Source: Sycon ciliatum
Taxonomy: Eukaryota; Porifera; Calcarea; Leucosolenida; Sycettidae
Length of the DNA stretch: 64,000 nucleotides
Assembly: GCF_964019385.1 (NCBI RefSeq)
Contig: NC_088654.1
Location: 22,638,137 to 22,702,136, forward strand
Reading direction: 5' to 3'
In this document: in pieces, positions 1 through 30,640 of the stretch
Position numbering within the stretch: position 1 is the first letter of the stretch
Layout: every line of letters starts with the position of its first letter
Position numbers and translations under genes: made by a program
The notes under the pieces: model-generated
Databases searched by the model: none
Told to the model about the DNA's origin: nothing
The model's input: only the letters and a program-made list of their open reading frames with translations

Positions 1-245
1 GGTTTTACTGTATCAGTACTTGAATACTTAGTCGTTGACCAGACAATACAACCGTAACATGGCAATAAATGAAACAAATTGCGTAGTCATACCAATGTAA
101 AATCGGAAACTAGTACTGTCTATTTAATAGTTCCATTGCAATGACTGCATAATTTGTTTTATTCAATGCCATTGATTTTTACAATTATCAGTAATTATTT
201 GAATAAGCGATGAGGGAACAATAGTTATTTATCAACGAATTTTAC

Positions 246-537
246 CTTTTCCAACAACGGATGAAGAACTTGCAGCGCCATTGCTTGTTACACTAGAAGC
301 ATTAGTTGGTGGTTTTGCAGTATTTGAAGAACTTGCAGCGCCGTTGCTTGTTACACTAGAAGCATTAGTTGGTGGTTTTGCAGTATTTGAAGGTGTAGGT
401 CTGCTCTCGTTTACTGGATTTCGAGTTACAGGTTGTACTGCAGTGGCCGTAGGGCCAGAAGATGATGCAGCTTGACCAGGGCGACGTACAGGTTCGAAAT
501 GGGTCAAGCCCAGAATTCCACGACCACGGCCAGACAT
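246..537 (-). CDS. First coding exon of an unidentified Ser/Asn-rich protein (partial)
   Basis: The open frame starts at an ATG at 537 and reads MSGRGRGILGLTHF, then a Pro/Ser/Thr/Asn-rich low-complexity stretch. A good splice donor (AAAAG|GTAAA, GT at 245-244) lies just before the frame would stop at 232, so I end the exon at 246 in phase 1 and expect the next exon beyond the left edge of the window. The frame can be read four codons further upstream to 549, but only to a TTG. The GRGRG start recalls arginine-glycine N-termini of RNA-binding or Piwi-type proteins, but that is only a resemblance and no domain is visible. Low complexity limits certainty. Confidence 0.45.
263..388. repeat. 63-bp tandem duplication inside the coding exon
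   Basis: Two adjacent 63-bp copies (263-325 and 326-388) differ by one base. The length is a multiple of three, so the duplication adds a second in-frame copy of a 21-residue Asn/Thr/Ala/Ser-rich peptide to the minus-strand protein. Confidence 0.9.
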
Positions 538-699
538 GTTGATTGACAATAGGAAGAGAGCCTGATGTTTAGCTAACTACTAAGTAATTAGGATACTCAG
601 CACCAATTTTTGTTCAAATAAAAATTAATGATTAATTTTTCGGAGTCGTAAAAATGGTACGACTTTTTGCTGATTTCAACAAAATAATTATTTTGTGAG

Positions 700-960
700 A
701 TTTTACGACCTCGTGCGCGCGCTAGCGCGCGCTGCCCTGGGCCCTGGCCCGGCCTGGCCTAGGCCGGCTATGCCCGGGCGCCCTACGCCGGCTACGGGCC
801 ACGGCCCTAGCTAGCGCTGGAGCTAGCTAGGTAAGGGGCGCGGGCTTTCGGCCTCGCAGCAGTATGGCAGCTGCACTTCGCCTTCGGATAGCGCGCGCGC
901 CTTTTGTTCTTGATTTTCATGCCCGCGTAGCTAGCCTTAGCTTTGGCTTTGGCAGCATGC
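700..960. promoter_or_regulatory. CpG-rich segment, candidate divergent promoter
   Basis: A sharp island of G+C and CpG (runs of GCGCGC, CCCGGG and GGCC, and many CTAGCTAG palindromes) in otherwise A+T-balanced DNA. It lies about 170 bp upstream of the minus-strand ATG at 537 and upstream of the plus-strand ORF at 1197. CpG-rich DNA between divergent starts commonly marks a promoter. No TATA box or other defined element was recognised, so the role is inferred. Confidence 0.4.
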
Positions 961-1196
961 TTTGCTAGCTAGAGACAAGTAGAGTTCTAATTCTGCATGT
1001 GGAAATCAGGAACTACGAGTACTGTGCAAGAAAAAAATAGTGTCACCTGTCACAGAGCGCTATCCCTTGTAGTTGTAGGCTGGTCGTAAGTGAAGCTCTC
1101 GCTGGGAAGGGGAGCAAGGCTTAGTAATTATTAGTTTAGTTAGTTCTCGGCAGTCAGTCACGCCGCAGCATCATCTTGTACAGTTTATAGCTTGCT

Positions 1197-1433
1197 ATGG
1201 CGCGCACACCAAGACCACGTCAGGAACGGCGTCCCGACCTACACGACGTTCTAGCTGAAGAGCAAGTCACTTCTTCAAGTTCTTGTGTCGAAACTAACTT
1301 GGAGAGTTTCCCTCGACCTCATCACCTCATAGCACATCATCGTGAAGCCGAAGACCAGCCCTGGTGCAAGCGATTGACCGCCGGTAAACGCAGACGGCAT
1401 TGCGACCGGCAAGGATCGCCGGCGAGTTTATGA
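1197..1433 (+). CDS. Hypothetical short ORF or first exon downstream of the CpG-rich segment
   Basis: A 78-codon frame opens with MARTPRPRQERRPDLHDVL at an ATG in good context (G at -3, G at +4), 240 bp after the CpG-rich segment. The composition (Arg/Pro/His-rich) matches no family I know. A possible splice donor (GCCG|GTAAAC, GT at 1384) would end an exon at 1383. It could be a short first exon of a plus-strand transcript, perhaps an untranslated leader of the cytospin gene, or chance. Confidence 0.2.
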   Translation: MARTPRPRQERRPDLHDVLAEEQVTSSSSCVETNLESFPRPHHLIAHHREAEDQPWCKRLTAGKRRRHCDRQGSPASL

Positions 1434-2383
1434 TGCGAAACCATGTCAGACGATGGTGTTGGCTAAAATGGTGTTCAGTAGCACTGCATGATGCTAAGCT
1501 GGCTGGGCCAGTCAGCCATTAGGCCCTGCACTGGGCGACTTCAACACTTGGCAAGTTGCTTAGCTTTTATGGAGATGACAACATTTCCTGTTTCGCTTCT
1601 GCTCTTGCCCGTTAGGCCATGCAAGATGTCGTTCCCCTGGCCAAGTACCTTTGCCACATCGCTAGTTAGCGTTAGTTTCACCTTAGTTACCGATGCTGAC
1701 GACCGGCATTGCCCAAACATGTTTTCTACGCAATGTGCAGCAACTGCAGGTGGTACAGTGACCTGGTGACATATTGGTGCTTGTGTCATCAGTCACTGTG
1801 AATAAGATCAGTACTGAGAGCAATATGCCATGGCATTCATTTGCACTCACAGTAACCAAGACTGGAGACTTCTCTCTGACTCTGAGCCTGAGGAGACTTT
1901 GTGAATGCTGAGAGTCTACGGCGTGCATGTGATGCACTTGTACTATGTAGTGTACGTAGCTGCTATGTACCTGGCCCAGCTAGCTGTGCATAGCAGGGTG
2001 CATAGCAGGGTGTACAGGCTACACAATGCCCAGTGGCTACGGGCTATTTACACTGAAGGGTGTACCTGGTGTACTGTGAGAGATGAAGAACATGATTGTA
2101 GTGAAACCGGCGAATGAACTAGCCTTCTCACTGCTGACCCTGGAGTACTTACTAACACCATTTGTGGCAGGCTCTTCCCAGTGCGCTGAACTCACACAGG
2201 CTGTTGGTGGTGGTGGTGGTGATGATGATGATGAGTAGTGCTGTGGTGATGGTGGTGTGAGAAGTCAAGACAGAAAGCTGAAGAAAAGAAGAAGCATTAC
2301 TGAGTGATGTAGATGAAGATTGGCGAGAGTGGAGTATAGCAGGTATCATTGCTATCACTTGGAGTATCAGGAACAACACGGCG

Positions 2384-2420
<37 letters not shown>

Positions 2421-2760
2421 AGTTGCTGATGTGTTGGACAGCATACACTGATCGCTCAGTGAGTCAGAGTGAGGTAAGTCGCGAGGAAGGTTAGATCAGT
2501 TTGTCATGTACTTCGAAGTATGTGAATAGAGACACCGTAGGAGTGTTTTGACCTGCTTTTGTGAAGTCCATGGGGTCAAGTCACGTGGTATTTCATGTTG
2601 GCTTGAGTGTGTGGCTTTTCTTACTATCAGTTTGAGGGAAACAAAACCTATGCTTCCATGGAGGTCAGCATGAAAGGTAACAACAGTGTTCCTAGGTGTT
2701 TCTAGGTGTTCCTACTTGTAATATGGAGTAAGGTTGTCCTGTTCATGCTGCTGCTCCTGT
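1434..2760. other. Intergenic DNA with short microsatellites
   Basis: No supported gene. It holds a GGT/GAT triplet tract at about 2200-2236, a (TG)n tract at 2386-2419 and the doubled phrase gcatagcagggt near 1988-2010. The short frames here are not supported by splice signals or recognisable protein. Confidence 0.5.
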
Positions 2761-2764
2761 GCCT

Positions 2765-3240
2765 GCTACGTTTGTCACTGCTGTTGCTACTGCTGTTGCA
2801 ACTGCTGTTGCCACTGCTGTTGTCACTGCTGTTGCCACTGCTGTTGACACTGCTGTTGCCACTGCTGTTGCCACTGCTCAGTGTTGTCACTGCTGTTGCC
2901 ACTGCTGTTGTCACTGCTGTTGCCACTGCTGTTGCCACTGCTGTTGCCACTGCTGTTGCCACTGCTGTTGCCACTGCTGTTGCCACTGCTGTTGCTACTG
3001 CTCCTGCGGTTGTTGTTGCTGCTTCTACTGTTCCCTGCTGTTGGTGGTGGTGCTACTGTTCCCTGCTGTTCCCTACTGTTCCCTGCTGTTGGTGGTGGTG
3101 CTTCTACTGTTCCCTGCTGTTGGTGGTGGTGCTACTGTTCCCTGCTGCTGTTGTTGTTGCTGCTTCTACTGTTCCCTGCTGTTCCCTGCTGTTGCTGCTG
3201 CTGTTGGTGGTGCTTCTACTGTTACTGTTACTGTTACTGC
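2765..3240. repeat. 12-bp CTG-rich minisatellite
   Basis: Degenerate tandem copies of a 12-bp unit (ttgccactgctg), fairly regular at 2790-2998, grade into related triplet-rich units (ctgttccctgctgttggtgg) up to about 3240. The unit is a multiple of three, so all six frames stay open as monotonous peptides (Val-Ala-Thr-Ala, poly-Leu, Cys-His). I treat these frames as by-products of the repeat. Confidence 0.9.
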
Positions 3241-3896
3241 CGCTGTAATTCTCGTCCCTGCTCCGGTAAATGGTACAAATATAGATATCGGTTGTATTGT
3301 TGATATAAACCAACTCTGCTGTTCCTTCTACTGATAAAGATAATCGGAGACTCAATGTGGTCCACCACACTTTCCCATGGCTGAATGGAAATACTCTCCA
3401 GCAAAACCTCTTATCGTCTATTCATATGAATCCGATATCACTGTATGAGCTTAATAGTCCTGTACCCCGAGTACTGGAGTTCTGTTTGGCTATGATTACT
3501 CTGTGCCAGAGTTCCTCCTTATCACAGAGAGAATTACAGTTAAGGGAGTGCTGCTGCTGCTGCTGCTATTGTTGCTGCTCACTTTGCTTGGCCATAGCGG
3601 TGGTCTGGGCCTTGTAGAAATCTCTGTGTAGCTCTCAAGGTGAAGTCAGTCAGCTGAGTACCCGTGTTGACACTATTACTGATACATCTTGTGCCTGTGC
3701 AGAGTATACGGTGTAGTTGCTGGTGGAGACTAGCAGAGGCAGAGGACACAGCAGAGGACACAGTCACAGTGCTGCTCAGGCGGCTGCTGCTGCTGCTGCT
3801 GCTGGGACAGGTTGAACGCAGGTTATCACTGAAAGGTATGCAACAGTGAGCGATGTGCTGCAAGAGTTGTCTTTTGTCCCCTACATACTCCCGCCT

Positions 3897-3931
<35 letters not shown>

Positions 3932-4833
3932 ACGTGAGAGCTGGATATTTTCTGGCCACTGGGTGCCGTGATGAGCTGGGTATAGATTAGCTGCTGCTGG
4001 CCTGGAGACTTGGGTCATGACTGTTACTGGGTATAGTATGCTTGTAGTGTAAGCATCTGCTGCTTCACTGGGTCAGTTGCTTCCAGTTTGAACACACTCT
4101 ACACTCACTGTGACTGGGTTGTCAATCAAACTAGAACTGATGTCATGTGACATGCTGGCAGCTCACCCCCAGCTGTATGGCCTACTTGGATACTCTAACA
4201 AATGTACATGAAGTACTATGTAGGATGTTGTGGTAGTGCTTGTGTCCGTCTGCTATTCATGACTGTGTATACGTGTGTGTGTGGGGGGGGGGGGGGTGCT
4301 GCACTGTTGTGCTTGTCCCTGCCTTGGGATATCCTTGGTACATCCCTGTCCCCTGCCTTGGCACAACCCGTATCAGTGTCACTGTCATGCCACCAGGTCC
4401 AGGGTGACTAGGCACCTGCCACCGAACTGTCACGCTAGGTGCCAGAAGCGGCACTCTGCTACATATGGTCACGCGATCTAGTTGAAAAGGTAGAGCTTTC
4501 ATTTTCACTTTCAACATTGCTGACTTGGCCTGTGAAGGTTGGGTAGTTACCTGTAGCATTCAGCCATATATGGTACTCCAAAAGTAAGCTAGTCAGTCTG
4601 GGACATGACTAATATAGCAGTACAGCGACATCATGACTGTGTTGTCGGATTACTCTGTGGCAGTGATTAGAACTCTGCAAGTACAGTAGGTGCCCACATA
4701 CATGTACTGTCTCAGAATGCTCAGTAAGCTACTTGCCACCTGAGCCTGAGGTGTTTTGACTAGGGAGTTGTATGTTCTGCTCTTGTACAGTAATAATACA
4801 GTCATGTTGATTGCAGGTAGGCTGAACTGCAGT
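3241..4833. other. Intergenic DNA with microsatellites and a G-run
   Basis: No gene supported. Contains CTG triplet tracts at 3548-3578 and 3783-3801, a (TG)n tract at about 3899-3930 and a run of 14 G at 4283-4296. The rest is unique-looking sequence without a recognisable product. Confidence 0.5.
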
Positions 4834-5663
4834 ACGGTGTGATGGCTGTACAGTGTGATGGCTGTCCGGTGTGATGGCTGTACGGTGTGATGGCTGTACG
4901 GTGTGATGGCTGTACGGTGTGATGGCTGTACGGTGTGATGGCTGTACGGTGTGATGGCTGTACGGTGTGATGGCTGTACGGTGTGATGGCTGTACGGTGT
5001 GATGGCCGTACGGTGTGATGGTGTGATGGCTGTCCGGTGTGATGGCTGTACGGTGTGATGGCTGTACGGTGTGATGGCTGTACAGTGTGATGGCTGTGCG
5101 GTGTGATGGCTGTGCAGTGTGATGGCTGTACGGTGTGATGGCTGTACAGTGTGATGGCTGTACGGTGTGATGGCTGTGCGGTGTGATGGCTGTGCAGTGT
5201 GATGGCTGTACGGTGTGATGGCTGTACAGTGTGATGGCTGTACGGTGTGATGGCTGTACGGTGTGATGGCTGTACGGTGTGATGGCTATACAGTGTGATG
5301 GCTGTACGGTGTGATGGCTGTGCGGTGTGATGGCTGTGCGGTGTGATGGCTGTACGGTGTGATGGCTGTACGGTGTGATGGCTGTACAGTGTGATGGCTG
5401 TACAGTGTGATGGCTGTACGGTGTGATGGCTGTACGGTGTGATGGCTGTACGGTGTGATGGCTGTACGGTGTGATGGCTGTACGGTGTGATGGCTGTACG
5501 GTGTGATGGCTGTACGGTGTGATGGCTGTACGGTGTGATGGCTGTGCGGTGTGATGGCTGTACGGTGTGATGGCTGTACAGTGTGATGGCTGTACAGTGT
5601 GATGGCTGTACGGTGTGATGGCTGTACGGTGTGATGGCTGTACGGTGTGATGGCTGCTGCATA
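4834..5663. repeat. 16-bp minisatellite, about 52 copies
   Basis: Near-perfect tandem copies of a 16-bp unit (ggctgtacggtgtgat) with a small set of recurring point variants (tac/tgc/tcc, cgg/cag). Because 16 is not a multiple of three, all three minus-strand frames spell the same Gln-Pro-Ser-His-type peptide. Long open frames across the array are therefore artefacts of the repeat. Confidence 0.97.
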
Positions 5664-5961
5664 GTGTGATGGCTGCTGTATAGTATGAGTCACAGGCACT
5701 GACTTGCTGCTTACAGTGTTAGTGCGTTTCGGTTACTAGTATAACCAACTTCGGCTAAAGAACTAATTCTGCACAATGGTGTTCGTTCTATCAGGAGTCG
5801 ATTGTATCTGCCAGCTTGCCTAACCGTATGGCTAGACTCTCAATGAAAGATGGAGAATAGAGGAAGTCGTGTTGCGACTCGGGCAGCTTTTTTTCTAGAT
5901 AATAACACTAATAACAGTTCCTTACTAGAATGTACTCGGATGGAGAGCCAAGGATACAATC
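5664..5961. other. Unique-looking intergenic spacer
   Basis: Follows the minisatellite, whose last diverged copies end near 5690. No gene, RNA or element recognised. Confidence 0.4.
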
Positions 5962-6172
5962 TATAAAAAATAAAAAAAGGTGGCAAGGAACTACAAGTTA
6001 CGCTATAATGTCCACAAACACCATCAGTTACTAAACAATCAGTTGTAGAACGTCAGTACCGTTGGTCAGTGTCGTGCAATGTTATCGCATGAGCTGATTG
6101 TTTAGTAACTGATGGTGTTAGTGGACATTATAGCGTAACTTGTAGTTCCTTGCCACCTTTTCATTTTTTATA
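5962..6172. mobile_element. Foldback/MITE-like element with about 80-bp inverted arms
   Basis: The arm at 5962-6042 is repeated in inverted orientation at 6094-6172 with few mismatches, leaving a loop of about 51 bp. The outer ends are A/T-rich with TATA on the left and TATA on the right, so a TA target-site duplication is possible. There is no coding capacity. This is the form of a miniature inverted-repeat element; a transcribed hairpin is the alternative. Confidence 0.75.
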
Positions 6173-6750
6173 AGTTCCATACTAGTATTGACATTGTGTG
6201 TAGGAGTCACACAGGGTATGCATTTCTAAATCCAGATTCTGTGCCTATTATACATATAGAGAGGAGAAAGGACAATTTGACACACGTTCTGAGTAACTGT
6301 CCACGCCTCTAACTAGATAATAGACACAATATGTGACACCAACAAGGTGTAAAGCTGACGGAGTAGTGAGATATTTGACAACTTCTTGGTACCTATTTCA
6401 GTAGCTGTAACACATCTCCAATGTCAGTTTGCACCATGTGGTGTCACACTTTCAGACTGAATTATTATCTAGTTAAATAAAGTGGTTTACAGTTACTCAG
6501 AACTCGTATCAACTTGTCTTTTCTCCTCTCGATTAGCTTTTTACTAGGAATTTGCTATCCCTATCATGCTTGGCCAATTGTCAAAATTTCAGGAATTAAT
6601 GTCAAAGGTGTCATCGGTGCTAGATTCTACCTTCCACAGGGGCAGCGGAACATAGCTGCTATATTCTACCTTCCACAGGGGCAGCGGAACCGTCTGGTTG
6701 TTCTGGCCATGGCTGGACCAACTATTTGGCCGTCAACACGCGTGAACTAG
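6173..6750. other. Intergenic DNA with a short direct duplication
   Basis: A 28-bp sequence (beginning attctaccttccacagg) occurs at 6624-6651 and again at 6663-6690. A 78-codon frame crosses it, but neither splice sites nor protein similarity support a gene. Confidence 0.4.
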
Positions 6751-7082
6751 TGAGGTGGTGTATAGCGGCCATGTCACGCAGGTAGAATGAGGAGGTGGTG
6801 TATAGCGGCCATGTCACGCAGGTAGAATGAGGAGGTCGTGTATAGCGGCCATGTCACGCAGGTAGAATGAGGAGGTCGTGTATAGCGGCCATGTCACGCA
6901 GGTAGAATGAGGAGGTGGTGTATACCGGCCATGTCACGCAGGTAGAATGAGGAGGTGGTGTATAGCGGCCATGTCACGCAGGTAGAATGAGGACGTGGTG
7001 TATAGCGGCCATGTCACGCGGCCATGTCACGCAGGTAGAATGAGGAGGTGGTGTATAGCGGCCATGTCACGCAGGTAGAATG
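6751..7082. repeat. 40-bp minisatellite, about 8 copies
   Basis: Tandem copies of a 40-bp unit containing tatagcggccatgtcacgca. Copies are nearly identical, with single-base variants (gtggtg/gtcgtg, agcggcc/accggcc) and one partial duplication at about 7010-7035. It ends some 430 bp upstream of the cytospin start codon. Confidence 0.95.
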
Positions 7083-7217
7083 AAAGACTTTGGTAGGGCC
7101 GGACAAATCAAAGACTTCTTCCGCCGCTCCTGTCCCCTCCTTCAGATGCACCGTCGTTCTTCTCTACTTCTCTCATTCATGCACTCGCTCATTGATGCTC
7201 ATTGTGTCTACATGTAT

Positions 7218-7386
7218 ATCTCTGTCTCTCTTCTGTTCACTGTTCTCTCCTCTTCTCTTCTCTCTACTTCTCTTCTCCTCTCTTCTTTTCTCTTCTTCCT
7301 CTCTTCTCTTCTCCTCTCTTCTCTCCTCTCTTCCTCTCTTCTCTTCTCTCTTCCTATCTTCTCTTCTCTCTTGCTCTCTTTTCTTC
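7218..7386 (+). repeat. Pyrimidine-rich tract upstream of the cytospin start
   Basis: About 170 bp of almost pure C/T on the plus strand, built from tctctt and tcctc units. It ends about 130 bp before the start codon of the cytospin gene, so it lies in the leader or promoter region. It could be a long polypyrimidine tract or simply a microsatellite. No splice-acceptor assignment is made. Confidence 0.7.
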
Positions 7387-7514
7387 TGTTTGCTTGCTAG
7401 CAGGTTGGCTGGCTAGATTGAAGTTGGAGAACATCAGTGACATCAGTGGTCGAGTTGCTGAGTAACATAGTGCCAGTGTCAATATCACTATCACCTTGAA
7501 CAGTGTAAGGCAAG

Positions 7515-27981
<20,467 letters not shown>

Positions 27982-28865
27982 AAGAAGAGTCTTATGAAGA
28001 TGGTGGCATCAATCAAGCTTTGCAGTGCGTGAGCCATTTATATTATATTTCTGCAAAAACTGGCAAACATGTGATCTGTATTTTGCAACCCAGTGTCAGT
28101 CTTGCTCCATATGTGTGTATGTGTGTGTGTGTGTGTGCGTGGGTGCGCGCGCGTGCGTGTGTGTGCATGCGTGCGTGTTTGCGTGCATGCATGCGTGTTT
28201 GCGTGCATGCATGCGTGTATGAATGAGTGACTGTGTGTGACTCTATGTGTGTGTGTTCCATTAAGTACATACTCACATACTTTGCAAGTTATCACCTGAC
28301 AGCTATCACCTGACAGTTATCACCTGACAGTTATCACCTGACAGTTATCACCTGACAGCTATCACCTGACAGCTTTTCCTGTGCAGTGTATTTTGTCTGC
28401 CTCGTTAACCTGCCTCTGTGCTGCTGCTGGTCGGCACTACTCACTGCAATCTGTGTGACCAGAGTACCTTGGCATCTCTTGATAATGTTTAGTTTGCTGC
28501 ACACTCTGTTCAGCCTGTATAGCAGCCTGGCGGCCTATGGTTATCATGCGCTTGTGAGGATAACAGTGCCCGCCGGCCGGCTAGCCATTTTAGAGAAAAA
28601 GACAAGGGAACAAACCTGTTGTTGTGTACCTACTACTAGGCTACTAGTTTGTAATGATTGCAGACGCTGCAATGAGTAATGAGTGCTGTCTTACTCATCA
28701 GTATATAGGAACCATGATACATTGTCACACTACAATGTACACTGTATCAGCATCATCAAGCGTGTTACAGCAGGGCCTAACATCAAACGTGTTACAGCAG
28801 GGCATCTTACATGTTACAGCAGGTTACAGCAGGGCCTAACATCAAATCAATCCCAATACTCACAT
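27982..28865. other. Downstream spacer: 3' region of the cytospin-like gene
   Basis: Contains TG-rich microsatellite (28117-28255), a 14-bp tandem repeat (tatcacctgacagt, about six copies, 28290-28375) and cgtgttacagcagggc-type repeats at 28758-28830. The phrase ttacagcaggg also occurs inside the diverged satellite. No canonical AATAAA was found close after the stop, so the transcript end is not assigned. Confidence 0.5.
28290..28375. repeat. 14-bp tandem repeat
   Basis: About six copies of tatcacctgacag plus c/t. Confidence 0.93.
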
Positions 28866-30640
28866 GTTTCTGGGCCCAGTTATACACAGGTACATTGAAA
28901 ATGACAGCTGGGCACAAGTCGTCAAAAATGACAATTTCTCACCTATCTTGCCATTCACAGCTCCAAGACTGACAATGGCCATCTTGGTTATTATTACAGC
29001 AGGGCTAAATTTCCTACGGCACTACCTGTGCGTGCCAGCGGCCTACCAGCTGACCTAGAGGCAAGTCAAGCCCAGCACACACACACACTGCAGTTGGGCC
29101 CAGTTACAAAAAGGTACATTGAAAATGACAGCTGGGCAAAAGTCGTCAAATCTGCACAATTTCTCAACCTTCTCGCCATTCATAGCTCCAATGCTGACAC
29201 TGACCACCATGCCGTTCTGGAATAGCTGTGCGGAAGGGAGCGTACAAAAGGAAAGAGAAATTTCCATAAACAAATCGCCCAGGGCTACTGAAAGCTGAAA
29301 TAACCTATCACCAAGTTTGGGAAACTTACCATCCCCTCCTGGAATGATTACTTTTATAGCCTATCCTGGCTCTGAACTTCACACCTGAAATGAGTGGCCA
29401 ACCGCCCTCGGCCAATCAGAGTCCAGAAAGTGTTTTCTTCTTGGCCTGCTGATGTCTGAACTCTGGTTGTTTCTGGCATGAGGCAGGAGAAACAAGCCTG
29501 GAGAAGAACATCTAAAACTCTGCTGTGCGGAAGGGAGTGTACAAAGGGAAAGAGAAATTCTATAAACAAATCACCTAGGGTTACTAAAAGCTGAAAAATC
29601 TAAGCAATTCCTGCGCCCACATTGCAGCTAGGCCAATTTACACACAGTTACATTGAAAATAACAGGTGTGCACAACAAAATTCATAATTTCTCACCTTTA
29701 ACAACTATTCACACCTGCAACATGGACAGTGGCCAAAGTGACTTCCTGTAATAGGCACACAAAGGGTAGTGCACCACAGAAATGACACACATTGTCATAA
29801 ACGACCTGCCGAGGCCTGCTGAAAGCTCATAATAACCTACCTCCAAGTTTGGGGCTTTTTGCCCGTGCATCCGGACTTGGAACTCAAGCCAGTTACAGCA
29901 GGGTCGATTTTCCTGGGGCACTGCCTACGAGTGCAAGCGGCCTACTAGCAACCCAAAAATCTCAGCAATTCCTGTACATATATTGCAGCTAGGCCCATTT
30001 ACCCACAGGTGCATTGAAATGAGCGCATGTGCACAAAAGGTAGTACACAACAGAAATGGCACACATTGTCATAAACGACCTGCCGAGAGCTGCTGAACCC
30101 TGAAAATAGCTTATATCCAAGTTTGAGGCTTTTCCCGTGCATCCGGAATTGCAACTCAAGCCAGTTACAGCAGGGTCAATTTTCCTGGGGCACTGCCTAC
30201 GAGTGGAAGCGGCCTACTAGCAACCCAAAAATCTAAGCAGTTCCAGCACATATACTGCAGCTAGGCCCATTTACCCACAGGTCCATTGAAATGAGCGCAT
30301 GTGCACAAATGATCAAAAATTCACCATTTCTCACCTTTTCCGACTATTCACAGCTGCAACATTGACAGTGACCACCGTGACTTACTAATAAACACACAAA
30401 GGGTAGCGCAACACAGACATGACACACATTGTCATACACTCTGCCCGTTCGCAGCTCAGAAACAGACAATGACCATCCTCATCTCCTTGTGTAGCTGGAC
30501 ATAGACAAGTGCACCAAGGAAAACAGCCACATTTCTCTAAAGGACTCGCCCAGGGCTGCAGAAAGCTGAAAAATAACCTATCTGACAGCTTGGGGCTTTT
30601 TACCCGTGAATCTTCACTTTGCGACTAAACTATTCACAGC
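28866..30640 (+). repeat. Satellite array, outermost strongly diverged units
   Basis: Recognisable remnants of the same unit as the main array (acagctgggc...cacaggtacattgaaa, gtcaaa...gacaatttctcacct, cgcccagggctgctgaaagctgaa, ccaagtttggggct), with many substitutions and indels. An unrelated segment at about 29232-29545 is bounded by two copies of tgtgcggaagggag (29226 and 29523), consistent with an insertion or local duplication. No gene. Confidence 0.85.

Noticed and set aside
2702..3370. Val-Ala-Thr-Ala, poly-Leu and Cys/His-rich frames of 90-190 codons
   Set aside because: Open in several frames on both strands because of the 12-bp and triplet repeats; no unique sequence is conserved within them.
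4802..5699. 286- and 137-codon frames through the first 16-bp minisatellite
   Set aside because: Period 16 makes all three frames equivalent and stop-free; the peptides are pure repeat translations.
29226..29545. The non-satellite stretch between two tgtgcggaagggag copies as a gene
   Set aside because: Frames of about 70 codons only, no domain; better seen as an insertion or duplication in the decayed array edge.
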